Virus record (IMG/VR): IMGVR_UViG_3300028883_000010
Coordinates: 1 to 59,339 of that record
DNA from: a virus
Length of the DNA stretch: 59,339 bases
Strand: one strand, 5' to 3'
Within the stretch, counting starts at the first letter, position 1; each line of letters opens with the position of its first letter. The notes beneath the pieces are model-generated. The model made no database searches. It worked only from the letters and a program-made list of their open reading frames with translations, and had not been told where the DNA came from. The translations under genes and the position numbers were made by a program. This document shows positions 27,905 to 34,578 of the stretch, one piece after another.

Positions 27905-28054
27905 TTACCCCTTGGGCCACGGCCTATCCGCAGCTTTCCTCTCTCTCAGTTCTTGATATACTTCCAGAAAACGCCGTTCGAGACTTAGATAGCAAACAAC
28001 AGCTTGTTCTTTGCTGTCAAACAGGTCCTCAAATTTGGTTTCATCGTAGAGCAT
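27905..28054 (-). CDS. Very small leftward gene next to attP, unknown
   Basis: A 49-residue acidic and helical protein starting MLYDETKFEDLF. I chose ATG 28054 because AGGGAGAT precedes it; a longer frame back to 28123 has no such site and adds a Lys-rich piece. Same orientation as its neighbour at 27522 and probably co-transcribed. No family is recognised. Confidence 0.5.
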   Translation of the reverse strand: MLYDETKFEDLFDSKEQAVVCYLSLERRFLEVYQELRERKAADRPWPKG

Positions 28055-28092
28055 TTGATCTCCCTTGTGTTTTTGGCCATGATATGAGAAAT

Positions 28093-28104
28093 ACTTTTTG
28101 CAAA
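28093..28104 (+). repeat. attP flanking repeat, left copy
   Basis: The 12-mer ACTTTTTGCAAA occurs here and again at 28302-28313, on either side of the tRNA half-gene. Paired repeats flanking a core in attP are what integrase arm-type binding sites look like. That role is inferred. Confidence 0.5.
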
Positions 28105-28131
28105 CTTTACGCAGAGAGCGCAAAGAAAAGC

Positions 28132-28158
28132 CCGGTTTAGGCCGGTTTAGGCAGGTTT
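28132..28158. repeat. Short tandem repeats in attP
   Basis: CCGGTTTAGG occurs twice in direct succession (28132-28151), followed by a partial copy AGGTTT. They lie between the left flanking repeat and the tRNA terminator. They are possible binding sites for integrase or the excisionase-like protein. Confidence 0.45.
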
Positions 28159-28170
28159 GAGAATTCCAAC

Positions 28171-28209
28171 AAAAAAAGGATTTCGGCCATATGTGCCTGA
28201 AATCCTTTT
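28171..28209 (-). terminator. Rho-independent terminator of the captured tRNA unit
   Basis: On the minus strand an 11-bp stem, AAAAGGATTTC paired with GAAATCCTTTT (28199-28209 with 28174-28184), is followed by seven T. It lies nine bases after the CCA of the tRNA fragment, so the phage supplies both the tRNA 3' end and its terminator to the host locus after integration. Confidence 0.75.
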
Positions 28210-28217
28210 AAATATTC

Positions 28218-28266
28218 TGGAGCCGGCGAGCGGACTTGAACCGCTGGCCTGCTGATTACGAATCAG
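28218..28266 (-). tRNA. Partial tRNA-Thr(CGU), 3' half: attP core
   Basis: Read on the minus strand this gives the anticodon arm with loop TTCGTAA (anticodon CGT), a five-base variable region, T arm AGCGG-TTCAAGT-CCGCT, acceptor strand CGCCGGC, discriminator T and CCA. The 5' half (acceptor, D arm) is absent; upstream sequence is unrelated from tRNA position 27 on. A tRNA 3' half next to an integrase gene is the classic attP core, whose recombination with the host tRNA-Thr gene restores a full tRNA. It does not encode a working tRNA by itself. Confidence 0.85.
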
Positions 28267-28301
28267 ACGCCCCGTGTAATAAAAACAGATAGTTAAGCCT
28301 G

Positions 28302-28313
28302 ACTTTTTGCAAA
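28302..28313 (+). repeat. attP flanking repeat, right copy
   Basis: Second copy of ACTTTTTGCAAA, in direct orientation relative to 28093-28104. It lies between the tRNA fragment and the integrase stop. Confidence 0.5.
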
Positions 28314-28358
28314 TATTGTGCAGAAACGATAAAAAAAAAGAAAAGTTTAAGCGGGCGC

Positions 28359-29393
28359 TCACACCATTTTCCCCATTTCATCCTCGACCACCTGGTCATA
28401 AATTTCGGCATAAATCTGAGTTGTCCGGATGTCTGAATGGCCCAGGATTTTCTGGATGATTTCCAGCTTAATTCCCTTTTCAACCATCCGGGTTGCCGAC
28501 GTATGGCGGAGGCTGTGAAAGCTGTATCGATGGCTATCGAGTTTGCAGGCCACCACGATCTTATGCGTTTCCCGGCTTAGATAATCTTTGTGGTGCCGAG
28601 CGAACACCGGGCCGAGGTCTTTTGAATCCCCCATGGCCTCGACGGCCTCTTTCAATAACGGGATGTTTCTTTCCTTGTCACCTTTGCCAACAATTCTGGC
28701 CCGGCCGTGTACCGCCCCCCTGGGCTCGTCATAAATAGTGACGTTCTGCCAGGTTAAATTCAGGCACTCTTGACGCCGGCAGCCGGTATAAAGCGCAAAG
28801 GTGATATAGCGCCACATTTCCGGGTGTTTTTCCTGGGCATAGGCAAGGATCTTATCCATGTGGTTTGCCGGAACTACCTTTGGCTTGCGCTTTGGGGTTT
28901 TGACCTTTGGGATTTTCGGCAGGCGTTCGGCATACCCCAGGGTTACCGCCGTGTTGAGCGCGGCCTTGATATGTCTCAGATAGGTTCTGACGCTATGGCC
29001 GGAGAGCCCCCGGGAAAGGCAGGCGTCCTTGAACTTGATCAAATCACGATCGTTGATAGCCCGGACGGCCCGCTTGTGGCCGATGACATCCCCCAGGGAC
29101 CGGAGGGCCAGCTCATCCATTCTGAGGGTGTCGGCGCTCAGGTCTGTACGGCCCGCCTTTTCGATGTAATCGGTTTTAAAATCAATCAGGGTTATCCGCT
29201 GTCCCTGATCCAGTTCGGCTACCCTGGACTTGTGCCATTTGCGCTCCATGACGCGCAAAAGCTCTTTAGCTTTTTTAAAATCCTTGGTTTTGAGGGTTCT
29301 CAGCTTGCCATTGGGGAAACGCCGGCAGCGGGGAAAACGGGCATAATAGGTGCCGTATTCTGGGTGTTTCCAGAGGTTCATGGGGGTAATCAT
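28359..29393 (-). CDS. int: Tyrosine-recombinase integrase
   Basis: A 344-residue phage integrase. N-terminal arm-binding and SAM-like core-binding regions (about residues 1-170) precede the catalytic domain. Visible catalytic residues are Arg in TGCRRQE, Lys in the hairpin VGKGDKER, HSLRHT (His-x-x-Arg), the second His in LGHSDIRTTQ and the nucleophile Tyr in TTQIYAE. It would recombine attP (28.2 kb) with the host tRNA-Thr gene. It is coupled by a four-base overlap to the excisionase-like gene upstream. The family is certain. Confidence 0.95.
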   Translation of the reverse strand: MITPMNLWKHPEYGTYYARFPRCRRFPNGKLRTLKTKDFKKAKELLRVMERKWHKSRVAELDQGQRITLIDFKTDYIEKAGRTDLSADTLRMDELALRSLGDVIGHKRAVRAINDRDLIKFKDACLSRGLSGHSVRTYLRHIKAALNTAVTLGYAERLPKIPKVKTPKRKPKVVPANHMDKILAYAQEKHPEMWRYITFALYTGCRRQECLNLTWQNVTIYDEPRGAVHGRARIVGKGDKERNIPLLKEAVEAMGDSKDLGPVFARHHKDYLSRETHKIVVACKLDSHRYSFHSLRHTSATRMVEKGIKLEIIQKILGHSDIRTTQIYAEIYDQVVEDEMGKMV

Positions 29394-29641
29394 ATGCCCA
29401 GTTCCTCACAAATTGCAAGCGCCTCTTTTTCAACGGTGCTGGTTTCGCACATCGATTCCATATATCTATCCAGGCTCAACCGATCGATAAACCGGGTTTT
29501 TCTTTTATCATCAACCACCCGGCCGCCTTTGATTTTTCCGGCATCCAGCAGGCGCAAAAGTAGGGTTTCGCCAAGGGGGCTATACTTTTTCGCGTCTTTT
29601 ATGCTCATCCAGCGCGGGTATGTGTCGGTTGATGCGGGCAT
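29390..29641 (-). CDS. Excisionase-like DNA-binding protein
   Basis: An 83-residue protein with a winged-helix/MerR-like pattern: WMSIKDAKKYSPLGETLLLRLLDAGKI, then a positively charged wing and FIDRLSLDRYM. Directly upstream of, and overlapping, the integrase, which is the usual place for a recombination directionality factor. The role in excision is inferred from position. Confidence 0.7.
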   Translation of the reverse strand: MPASTDTYPRWMSIKDAKKYSPLGETLLLRLLDAGKIKGGRVVDDKRKTRFIDRLSLDRYMESMCETSTVEKEALAICEELGI

Positions 29642-29642
29642 T

Positions 29643-30161
29643 CTAATTGAGGCCTGGCGTTTTTATTTTACCGGCTTGCCAGTTTTCTATAAAATCTATC
29701 AACTGCCATCCGGTGATAATCCTTAGCGGCCTTTTCCCATATTTCGTGTTTACAATTCTTTTTACAATGAACCCAATTTCTCCGCTATCCATCCATTTTT
29801 TTATCTGATTTTCGCTGACATTAAGGACTCCAGATGCTTCGGGTATGGTATATGTGACGTTAAATTGTACTATGCGCTCAACAAGTCTCTGCTTGCTTTC
29901 TTGGGCCTTTGTTTTTTCTTTTAAAACCCTTTTTGGGGTGGGGCGCATTAGGTTATGTTTTGGCTTTTCTGAATAGATTGCTTCGCGCTCAGCTTCCAAG
30001 GCTTCTTTTCTTGTCTCGAAACTCTCTATTTCGACCCTATTAATTTGATTAAACCAGTGCGCATGCTGTTTGTGTTGCGCTAATCTGTTCAATGCGTTTA
30101 AAGAAACGCCGACATAAAGCAAATTATTGTCTTTATCAAAATGGCGGTAAAGATTTTGCAT
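29643..30161 (-). CDS. GIY-YIG nuclease fused to a helix-turn-helix domain
   Basis: A 172-residue protein. Residues 1-75 show a GIY-YIG nuclease pattern: YRHFDKDNNLLYVGVSLNALNRLAQH, then a conserved-type Glu in AEREAIYSEKPKHN. Residues about 105-165 form a second domain (YTIPEASGVLNVSENQIKKWMDSG) like an excisionase or MerR helix-turn-helix. The fusion suggests a site-directed nuclease or homing-type enzyme. It lies one base upstream of the excisionase-like gene. Confidence 0.7.
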   Translation of the reverse strand: MQNLYRHFDKDNNLLYVGVSLNALNRLAQHKQHAHWFNQINRVEIESFETRKEALEAEREAIYSEKPKHNLMRPTPKRVLKEKTKAQESKQRLVERIVQFNVTYTIPEASGVLNVSENQIKKWMDSGEIGFIVKRIVNTKYGKRPLRIITGWQLIDFIENWQAGKIKTPGLN

Positions 30162-30163
30162 TT

Positions 30164-30571
30164 TTAATTCTTTTCCATTTCAACAATCACAGCAGCACAA
30201 ACATAGTTCATAGCCCCAAGCAATTCAGCAACGGCCGCGTCACGATCCAGGCGCCGGCTTTCATAAATTTTTTTGACGGCCTGGCCGAGCGGATACCCGG
30301 GCCCTAGCCGGCGGGTGATTTCACAAATCGGTTGTTTGTCGAATGGTTCACCGTCTGAGGCATGGCGCATTTTGCCCTTGCCGGCGGCGGCCTGATTCAT
30401 GGCCAAGCGTTGAACTTCAGCAAGGCTTTCATAATTTTTTGGACCCTCCAGATAATCAATCGTGTCCGCTGCCGCATGGATGTACTCGTAAAAATCACTA
30501 TTCTCTATGCCTGACACGCGTTTTTCTGCAAGATCTCTCAATTTGTTAGAATCCATCCAAGGGCCTTTCAT
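30164..30571 (-). CDS. Hypothetical early protein
   Basis: A 135-residue, mostly helical protein with GAGGAG before the ATG, that site lying inside the end of the upstream gene. It contains the segment PFDKQPICEITRRLG and a small-residue-rich C-terminus (AVAELLGAMNYVCAAVIVEM). No family is recognised. It is part of the leftward operon. Confidence 0.65.
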   Translation of the reverse strand: MKGPWMDSNKLRDLAEKRVSGIENSDFYEYIHAAADTIDYLEGPKNYESLAEVQRLAMNQAAAGKGKMRHASDGEPFDKQPICEITRRLGPGYPLGQAVKKIYESRRLDRDAAVAELLGAMNYVCAAVIVEMEKN

Positions 30572-30573
30572 TT

Positions 30574-30771
30574 TTACTCCTCAATAAATTGCAGTTGAGC
30601 AATCCGGGTTTTCCCGTATTTGTCACCCAGTTTTTCCTGGAACACCTTCACGTTTTCCAGGGAAGCGGCGCCCTGGTCGGTATATTGTTCAAAGACAATC
30701 GGCCGGCAGCGGTCATCAGGTTTGTAATGGTCCCGTTCGGCTACCAGGACATAGAGTTTTTCATTTTCCAT
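30574..30771 (-). CDS. Hypothetical early protein
   Basis: A 65-residue alpha/beta-looking protein (LYVLVAERDHY, then FEQYTDQGAASLENVKVFQEKLGDKYGKTRIAQL). AAGGAGA precedes the ATG. No family is recognised. Co-transcribed with its leftward neighbours. Confidence 0.6.
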   Translation of the reverse strand: MENEKLYVLVAERDHYKPDDRCRPIVFEQYTDQGAASLENVKVFQEKLGDKYGKTRIAQLQFIEE

Positions 30772-30842
30772 AGGTTCTCCTTTGTGGCAATTTGTGGCTC
30801 ATATTTTGGGAGCCATGAGCCATAAACCGCTTTGTTGTTAAT

Positions 30843-31016
30843 TTAATAGCCACGCCTATCAACGAGCCAACACCCGAGCATGACGGCAATGGCGCCAAAA
30901 ACTTTCCACCAGCTGGCGTCATAGTGTTGCGGGACCCCGTACATGATGCGGATCACGTTCATAAAGCAGACGCCGCCGGCCAGGAATGTGGCCGGGAAAG
31001 AGATATATTTAATCAT
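30843..31016 (-). CDS. Small two-segment membrane protein
   Basis: A 57-residue protein with an ideal AGGAGGT ribosome site just upstream of the ATG. Two hydrophobic segments are visible (YISFPATFLAGGVCFMNVI and WWKVFGAIAVMLGCWLV) with a basic end DRRGY. The two segments and short loop suit an inner-membrane protein. No family is recognised; it could be a superinfection-exclusion or host-takeover protein, which is speculation. Confidence 0.6.
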   Translation of the reverse strand: MIKYISFPATFLAGGVCFMNVIRIMYGVPQHYDASWWKVFGAIAVMLGCWLVDRRGY

Positions 31017-31031
31017 TTGGAGACCTCCTTT

Positions 31032-31190
31032 TTAATCGCCTAATCCGTGTTCTCGCCTGTAAAACATTTCGATGGTTCGACGGACCTTCCAAGAAAGCCC
31101 ATCGTATTTGGAATGTCCCATCCGTTTGGCCCATCGGCGGTAACATCTGCCATCGTGCGGGGGCTGCCACTTTCCGGTTTTGTTGGTCAT
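31032..31190 (-). CDS. Small basic hypothetical protein
   Basis: A 52-residue basic protein (MTNKTGKWQPPHDGRCYRRW start). I use ATG 31190, which overlaps the TGA of the upstream gene by four bases, rather than a longer frame from 31232. It may bind nucleic acid, judging by charge only. Confidence 0.55.
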   Translation of the reverse strand: MTNKTGKWQPPHDGRCYRRWAKRMGHSKYDGLSWKVRRTIEMFYRREHGLGD

Positions 31191-31474
31191 TTGCCTGCCC
31201 TCTTGTCGGTTGCCATCCACGCCTCTTCCCATTTATGCAAGGCCTCTAAGATTTTCTCCACAGCTTCCGGTAGTTGCGGGACAACAATTTCACGAATGGT
31301 CATTTTTTCATACATAATCGATGCAAGAACAGCGGCATCCCTTATTTCTGATGGTGTAAAACGACACATTCGTATGTGTGCATGCATCATGTCCACCAAG
31401 GCCCTAAAATCGTTGTCACGGTTGTACCGTTTTTCTGGTGTATTTGGATAATCGTATTGTATTTGTGGCTCCAA
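31187..31474 (-). CDS. Hypothetical early protein, TTG start
   Basis: A 95-residue helical protein. The start codon is TTG at 31474, supported by AGGAGG five bases upstream. Contains FRALVDMMHAHIRM and TIREIVVPQLPEAVEKILEAL. No family is recognised. It overlaps the next gene by four bases. Confidence 0.6.
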   Translation of the reverse strand: MEPQIQYDYPNTPEKRYNRDNDFRALVDMMHAHIRMCRFTPSEIRDAAVLASIMYEKMTIREIVVPQLPEAVEKILEALHKWEEAWMATDKRAGK

Positions 31475-31488
31475 AGGGGCCTCCTTTC

Positions 31489-31785
31489 CTATTCAAACAG
31501 CTGCCGCTGTTTCGGATCCTTTGACGGATGACGCTTGCCGGCGTGCATTTTTGCGTCGTATTTCAGATGACAAGGGGCACACATCGCGGCCAGGTTTTCC
31601 GTCCGGCAATCTGCCTCTATATGGTTACAATGCGCGACTGTGAGCGTATTTTTGTGGGTATCGAAGGCCTCCCCGGGCCGCCTGCATTGTTTACCTCAGC
31701 ACTCACACTGCCAATCGGCTTCAATTTTGACGGCCAAGGTGATTTCTGGCCATTCATCCGGGTATTTGCTCCAGTCTACCGGCAT
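31489..31785 (-). CDS. HNH endonuclease with in-frame UGA at a zinc-ligand cysteine position
   Basis: Ninety-nine codons from ATG 31785 to TAG 31489, interrupted only by TGA at 31696-31698 (codon 30). Before it: MPVDWSKYPDEW to DWQCEC; after it, in the same frame: GKQCRRPGEAF, LTVAH, NH, ENLAAM, CAPCH, KYDAK. This is the small phage HNH nuclease family, which as I recall it reads CExCG.xCRRPGE here, so the UGA stands exactly where the second Cys of the first CxxC zinc knuckle is expected. No other stop or frameshift occurs. Readings are selenocysteine, stop-codon readthrough, or a single nonsense mutation (Cys TGC/TGT to TGA). Its start overlaps the upstream gene by ten bases. Confidence 0.7.
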
Positions 31786-32027
31786 GATTTTGCCAGCTCC
31801 TTTTCAAGCTTATCCAGGCGGCCCCGCATTACGTCTATGTATCCCTGGAGCGTTTCAACGCCTTCGGGCAGGCCGATAGGTAAAACAATGAATTGGCACA
31901 CAACGGGGCTGTTTGAAAAATCAGTGCGCGTCATTGCGACAGCATGGTCCGTCTCCAGATCCAAGGAATGCACGCCACCCATTCCCCTTGTTACTACGCT
32001 TCCTATTATGGTTATTTTTTTTGGCAT
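31776..32027 (-). CDS. Hypothetical early protein
   Basis: An 83-residue protein starting MPKKITIIGS. ATG 32027 is chosen because GAGGGAG sits just upstream. The C-terminal half is a helix (VETLQGYIDVMRGRLDKLEKELAKS); the N-terminal half is beta-like. Its end overlaps the HNH gene start, so the two are coupled. No family is recognised. Confidence 0.6.
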   Translation of the reverse strand: MPKKITIIGSVVTRGMGGVHSLDLETDHAVAMTRTDFSNSPVVCQFIVLPIGLPEGVETLQGYIDVMRGRLDKLEKELAKSCR

Positions 32028-32038
32028 TACGCACTCCC

Positions 32039-32254
32039 TCAATCAATCTGTTTCCGGGCAAGGATTACAGCCTCACGAAAGGGGTTCGGCTGCCGTTCCA
32101 GTCGTGGAAGCAGCTGATTTAATGCGATCCACCGGCCGGCCTGGTGACCGAACTCAGAAAACCTGTAATCGGCCAGTGCGGCCCAGGCCTTCCGGGCGGC
32201 TTTGGCCATTTTGTCGGTGATCAATCCGGCGGTGTCGTTCAGTCTGTCATCCAT
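32039..32254 (-). CDS. Hypothetical early protein
   Basis: A 71-residue protein with ARKAWAALADYRFSEFGHQAGRW and LERQPNPFREAVILARKQID segments, helical and mildly basic. TGAGGGG precedes the ATG. No family is recognised. Confidence 0.55.
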   Translation of the reverse strand: MDDRLNDTAGLITDKMAKAARKAWAALADYRFSEFGHQAGRWIALNQLLPRLERQPNPFREAVILARKQID

Positions 32255-32301
32255 GGCTACCCCTCAAAAAAAGTTAACGTAGGAGGTTAATAATTTTCTA
32301 T

Positions 32302-32634
32302 TTAATGAATGGTGGCGCCGGATGCTTTTTCGTCCATCGCAGCATCGACCTCAAACCCTTCGGCTTTATCTTTTGCAGCTTGCGCGGCGGCCAATTCGGC
32401 TTGTCTGGAAGCCACGGCCCCGATGACCTGAGCGGATATTTGAGCAAAGGTTTCCATGGGCATGTTGCCAATCACTATGGGGGTCACCGGATCTTTACCG
32501 GTTTCCTCGAAAACGGCCATGCCCATTCTAATTTTACTGGCAGGGGTTCCGGACACTTCTGAAATCGTTTTGATTACTGCTTCTGCAATTTTGTTGGCGT
32601 TTTCGCCAGGTCCTAATTTAATTTTTTCTGACAT
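32302..32634 (-). CDS. Hypothetical early protein
   Basis: A 110-residue protein with an ordered N-terminal half (NKIAEAVIKTISEVSGTPAS, PVTPIVIGNMP) and an Ala-rich helical C-terminal half (AAAQAAKDKAEGFE). It overlaps the upstream gene by 22 bases. No family is recognised. It belongs to the recombination-linked leftward operon. Confidence 0.6.
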   Translation of the reverse strand: MSEKIKLGPGENANKIAEAVIKTISEVSGTPASKIRMGMAVFEETGKDPVTPIVIGNMPMETFAQISAQVIGAVASRQAELAAAQAAKDKAEGFEVDAAMDEKASGATIH

Positions 32635-32843
32635 GCCTCTATCCTTTCAATAATTTGTTCTGGGGTTTCCATTACGTCCGTTGGTAATTCCGGATCATCT
32701 CCGATTAAAAATATCCTTGTAAAGGAGACGGTATCTTTTAGTTGGGAGTCATAAGCGGTATCTCGAACCATGCTGGCAATTGCTGCCGGGTTTATATAGA
32801 CAGGATTTGCCCCATACCTTGGTTTTAATTTTAAAAAGTGCAT
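32613..32843 (-). CDS. FlbD-like small protein
   Basis: A 76-residue protein starting with a pattern typical of FlbD-like small phage proteins: FLKLKPRYGANPVYINPAAI, then TRIFLIGD and ETPEQIIERIEA. Such proteins are common in phage early regions, and their job is unknown; the flagellar name is historical. The similarity is to the general pattern only. Confidence 0.5.
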   Translation of the reverse strand: MHFLKLKPRYGANPVYINPAAIASMVRDTAYDSQLKDTVSFTRIFLIGDDPELPTDVMETPEQIIERIEACQKKLN

Positions 32844-32849
32844 ACGGTT

Positions 32850-33542
32850 TTATTTCTCCTTGCAGACATAGACAGGCTTGCCGGTAAGTCGCTCGATTTC
32901 GGTTTGAAACAGGTTTTCGTCGCTGTTGTCTCGACTCAGATGCAGCAGGTAAATTTCACGGACCCGGGAAAGGTCATTGGCCTTAAAAAATTCTCGGACA
33001 TTCTCCAGGCTGAAATGCGATTTGAATAGGCGCTTTTTCTGGGACGGATGAAGGTCCGGACTCAGGGTGTCGATGCTGTAATTGCATTCGATCGCAAAAA
33101 TGCTGACATCCTTGAATTTGTATCGACAAAAATAGGTGTCAGTGGCAAAGACGAGCTTGTCATCACCATCTGTCAGGAGCCAGCCGACGGACCCGGGGCA
33201 ATCATGTTCAGTGGGGAAAGCGATCACCTGGAAATGGTCAATGGTGAACTGCTGCAGGGGCTCGACGATATGCAGCCGATGGCCGGCCAGGTCTAGGGCC
33301 CGGGCGGTCTCGGCCGTCATATAGCAATCAATGCCGGCCGCCATGACGGCCGCGGCGCCCTTGGCGTGGTCCATATGGGCATGGGTGACAAGGGCGGCCC
33401 TGATACCGGACAGCTGGTAATTCAGGGCCGCTCTGATTTGTTTGATCGTAACGCCGGCCTCTATCATCAGCGTGCTGTTACCGCTGCCCGCGGTGTAGAG
33501 GTTGCCGGCGCTCGAACTGTAATATGGCTGGAAGTTGATCAT
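32850..33542 (-). CDS. Metallo-beta-lactamase-fold hydrolase
   Basis: A 230-residue MBL-fold protein. Metal-binding residues are visible in THAHMDH (about residue 55), a later His in FPTEHDCPG, Asp in FATDTY and His in LLHLSRDN. The SSSAGN start matches the YycJ-like branch found in phages beside RecT. It probably acts as a nuclease or phosphodiesterase; substrate unknown. Its ATG directly follows the RecT stop, so they are co-translated and may work together in recombination. Confidence 0.85.
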   Translation of the reverse strand: MINFQPYYSSSAGNLYTAGSGNSTLMIEAGVTIKQIRAALNYQLSGIRAALVTHAHMDHAKGAAAVMAAGIDCYMTAETARALDLAGHRLHIVEPLQQFTIDHFQVIAFPTEHDCPGSVGWLLTDGDDKLVFATDTYFCRYKFKDVSIFAIECNYSIDTLSPDLHPSQKKRLFKSHFSLENVREFFKANDLSRVREIYLLHLSRDNSDENLFQTEIERLTGKPVYVCKEK

Positions 33543-34508
33543 TTAAAATTCCGGAACATCCTCGTCGGTGATTTCCTGGTTCAGGTTTTCCATCCAGTCG
33601 TCATCTTCCGGGGGGCCTTCCGGGGCGGGTTCCTGGGGGGTAGGCTTGCCGGCCGTTTTCGGCTGGTTTCCCTTCGGGGCCTGTTTGCCGTTACCCTGGC
33701 CGGCGGTGGGCTGTCTCTTTTGAGTTTTGGGACTGGCCGTTTCCGTCTGGGGCCTTACCCTGGGCTTTTCAACTGCGGTCTTTTTTTGTGAGGGGTCCGG
33801 AAGTGCCCCGGCCGCGGTCGACGGTCCTTCTATCGTAAAATCGACCTCTTCTTTATTGGCCAGAGTTTCAGCTTTGACATCTACAACGTCGTCGTCGACA
33901 CCTTCCATTTCTTCAGCGCTATACAAGCCTTTCAGTGCGTCCGGCCATCCGTCGCGCAGGGTAAAAGCGCGAGCCCTCATTTTGAGCATGCGTTTCGGGT
34001 TTGTTTGCCAAACGCCGGCTTTAGTCCAGAGACCGGCTTTTTTTGCGTCGGCAACGGAATATTCGTTTACAAAAAGGCCCCGCTTTCTCAGATCATCAAG
34101 CGAAAGGTCTGGATCATATTTAAAGCCGGTCCCGTTTCTTTTGGCGACACAAATCGCCCGAAAATCATCTTTAGGGAATGTGCCTTCAAAATATTCTACA
34201 AAAAACTCACAGGAGCCTGAATTCATGACCAGGGCCTTCTGGGCGTCTCCCCACACCGTCGGCATGCCATTGACACTGGCAATATTCTGGAGCGATGTTA
34301 GCGTATCCATGCCAAGTTGCGCCCCCAGTTGTGTTGCCACAAGGATGCCGGCCGGGTTATTTGTGTAGGCCTTGGGTACCATGCCGGATTTGGCATATAC
34401 CTCTGCAATGTACCAAGCCTGCTTGAAGCTTTCCGGGCAAAACTGCCCGTCTACAATCCTGATGTCGTCTGGCGCCCTTAGCGCTATTTCTTTGGTTTGT
34501 TCTGCCAA
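33543..34508 (-). CDS. recT: RecT-family single-strand annealing protein
   Basis: A 321-residue protein. The best start is TTG 34508, with AAGGAGG seven bases upstream; the ATG at 34535 lies before that ribosome site. The RecT core occupies residues about 15-210 (YAKSGMVP, PAGILVATQLGAQLGM, NPKRMLKMRARAF.LRDGWPDALKGL). The C-terminal third is a Lys/Pro/Gln-rich linker ending in an acidic tail (DDDWMENL, EDVPEF), like tails that dock SSB-type partners. It would anneal single strands during phage recombination with the Rad50-like ATPase upstream. Confidence 0.9.
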   Translation of the reverse strand: MAEQTKEIALRAPDDIRIVDGQFCPESFKQAWYIAEVYAKSGMVPKAYTNNPAGILVATQLGAQLGMDTLTSLQNIASVNGMPTVWGDAQKALVMNSGSCEFFVEYFEGTFPKDDFRAICVAKRNGTGFKYDPDLSLDDLRKRGLFVNEYSVADAKKAGLWTKAGVWQTNPKRMLKMRARAFTLRDGWPDALKGLYSAEEMEGVDDDVVDVKAETLANKEEVDFTIEGPSTAAGALPDPSQKKTAVEKPRVRPQTETASPKTQKRQPTAGQGNGKQAPKGNQPKTAGKPTPQEPAPEGPPEDDDWMENLNQEITDEDVPEF

Positions 34509-34540
34509 TTTGATACCTCCTTTTTTTTGTGACATTTCCC

Positions 34541-34561
34541 GGGGGCACGAAAACGGCCCCC
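34541..34561 (-). other. Intercistronic hairpin before recT
   Basis: GGGGGC and GCCCCC flank an inner CG-AAAA-CG hairpin, giving a stable stem in the 70-base gap between the Rad50-like gene and recT. There is no T-run, so it is more likely an mRNA stability or processing element than a full terminator. Confidence 0.45.
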
Positions 34562-34578
34562 AGAAATGTTACAGTTTT

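Larger units (their letters stand above)
28055..28358. other. attP region (non-coding)
   Basis: About 300 bases without a supported gene. They contain the tRNA-Thr fragment, its terminator, the two copies of ACTTTTTGCAAA and the CCGGTTTAGG repeats. A frame running through the fragment on the minus strand is a by-product of the tRNA sequence. The integrase gene ends at the right edge. Confidence 0.75.

Noticed and set aside
28770-29726. 318-codon plus-strand ORF antisense to the integrase
   Set aside because: It is the mirror of a clear integrase with all catalytic residues; its own product has no coherent domain and no upstream ribosome site.
31489-31695. Treating the HNH gene as a short ORF starting after the UGA
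   Set aside because: There is no start codon with a ribosome site just after the UGA, and the family's N-terminal half lies upstream in the same frame with its own ATG.
31528-32220. Plus-strand ORF over the HNH gene
   Set aside because: The minus strand carries a recognisable HNH family with CxxC-like and HNH motifs; the plus-strand product has none.
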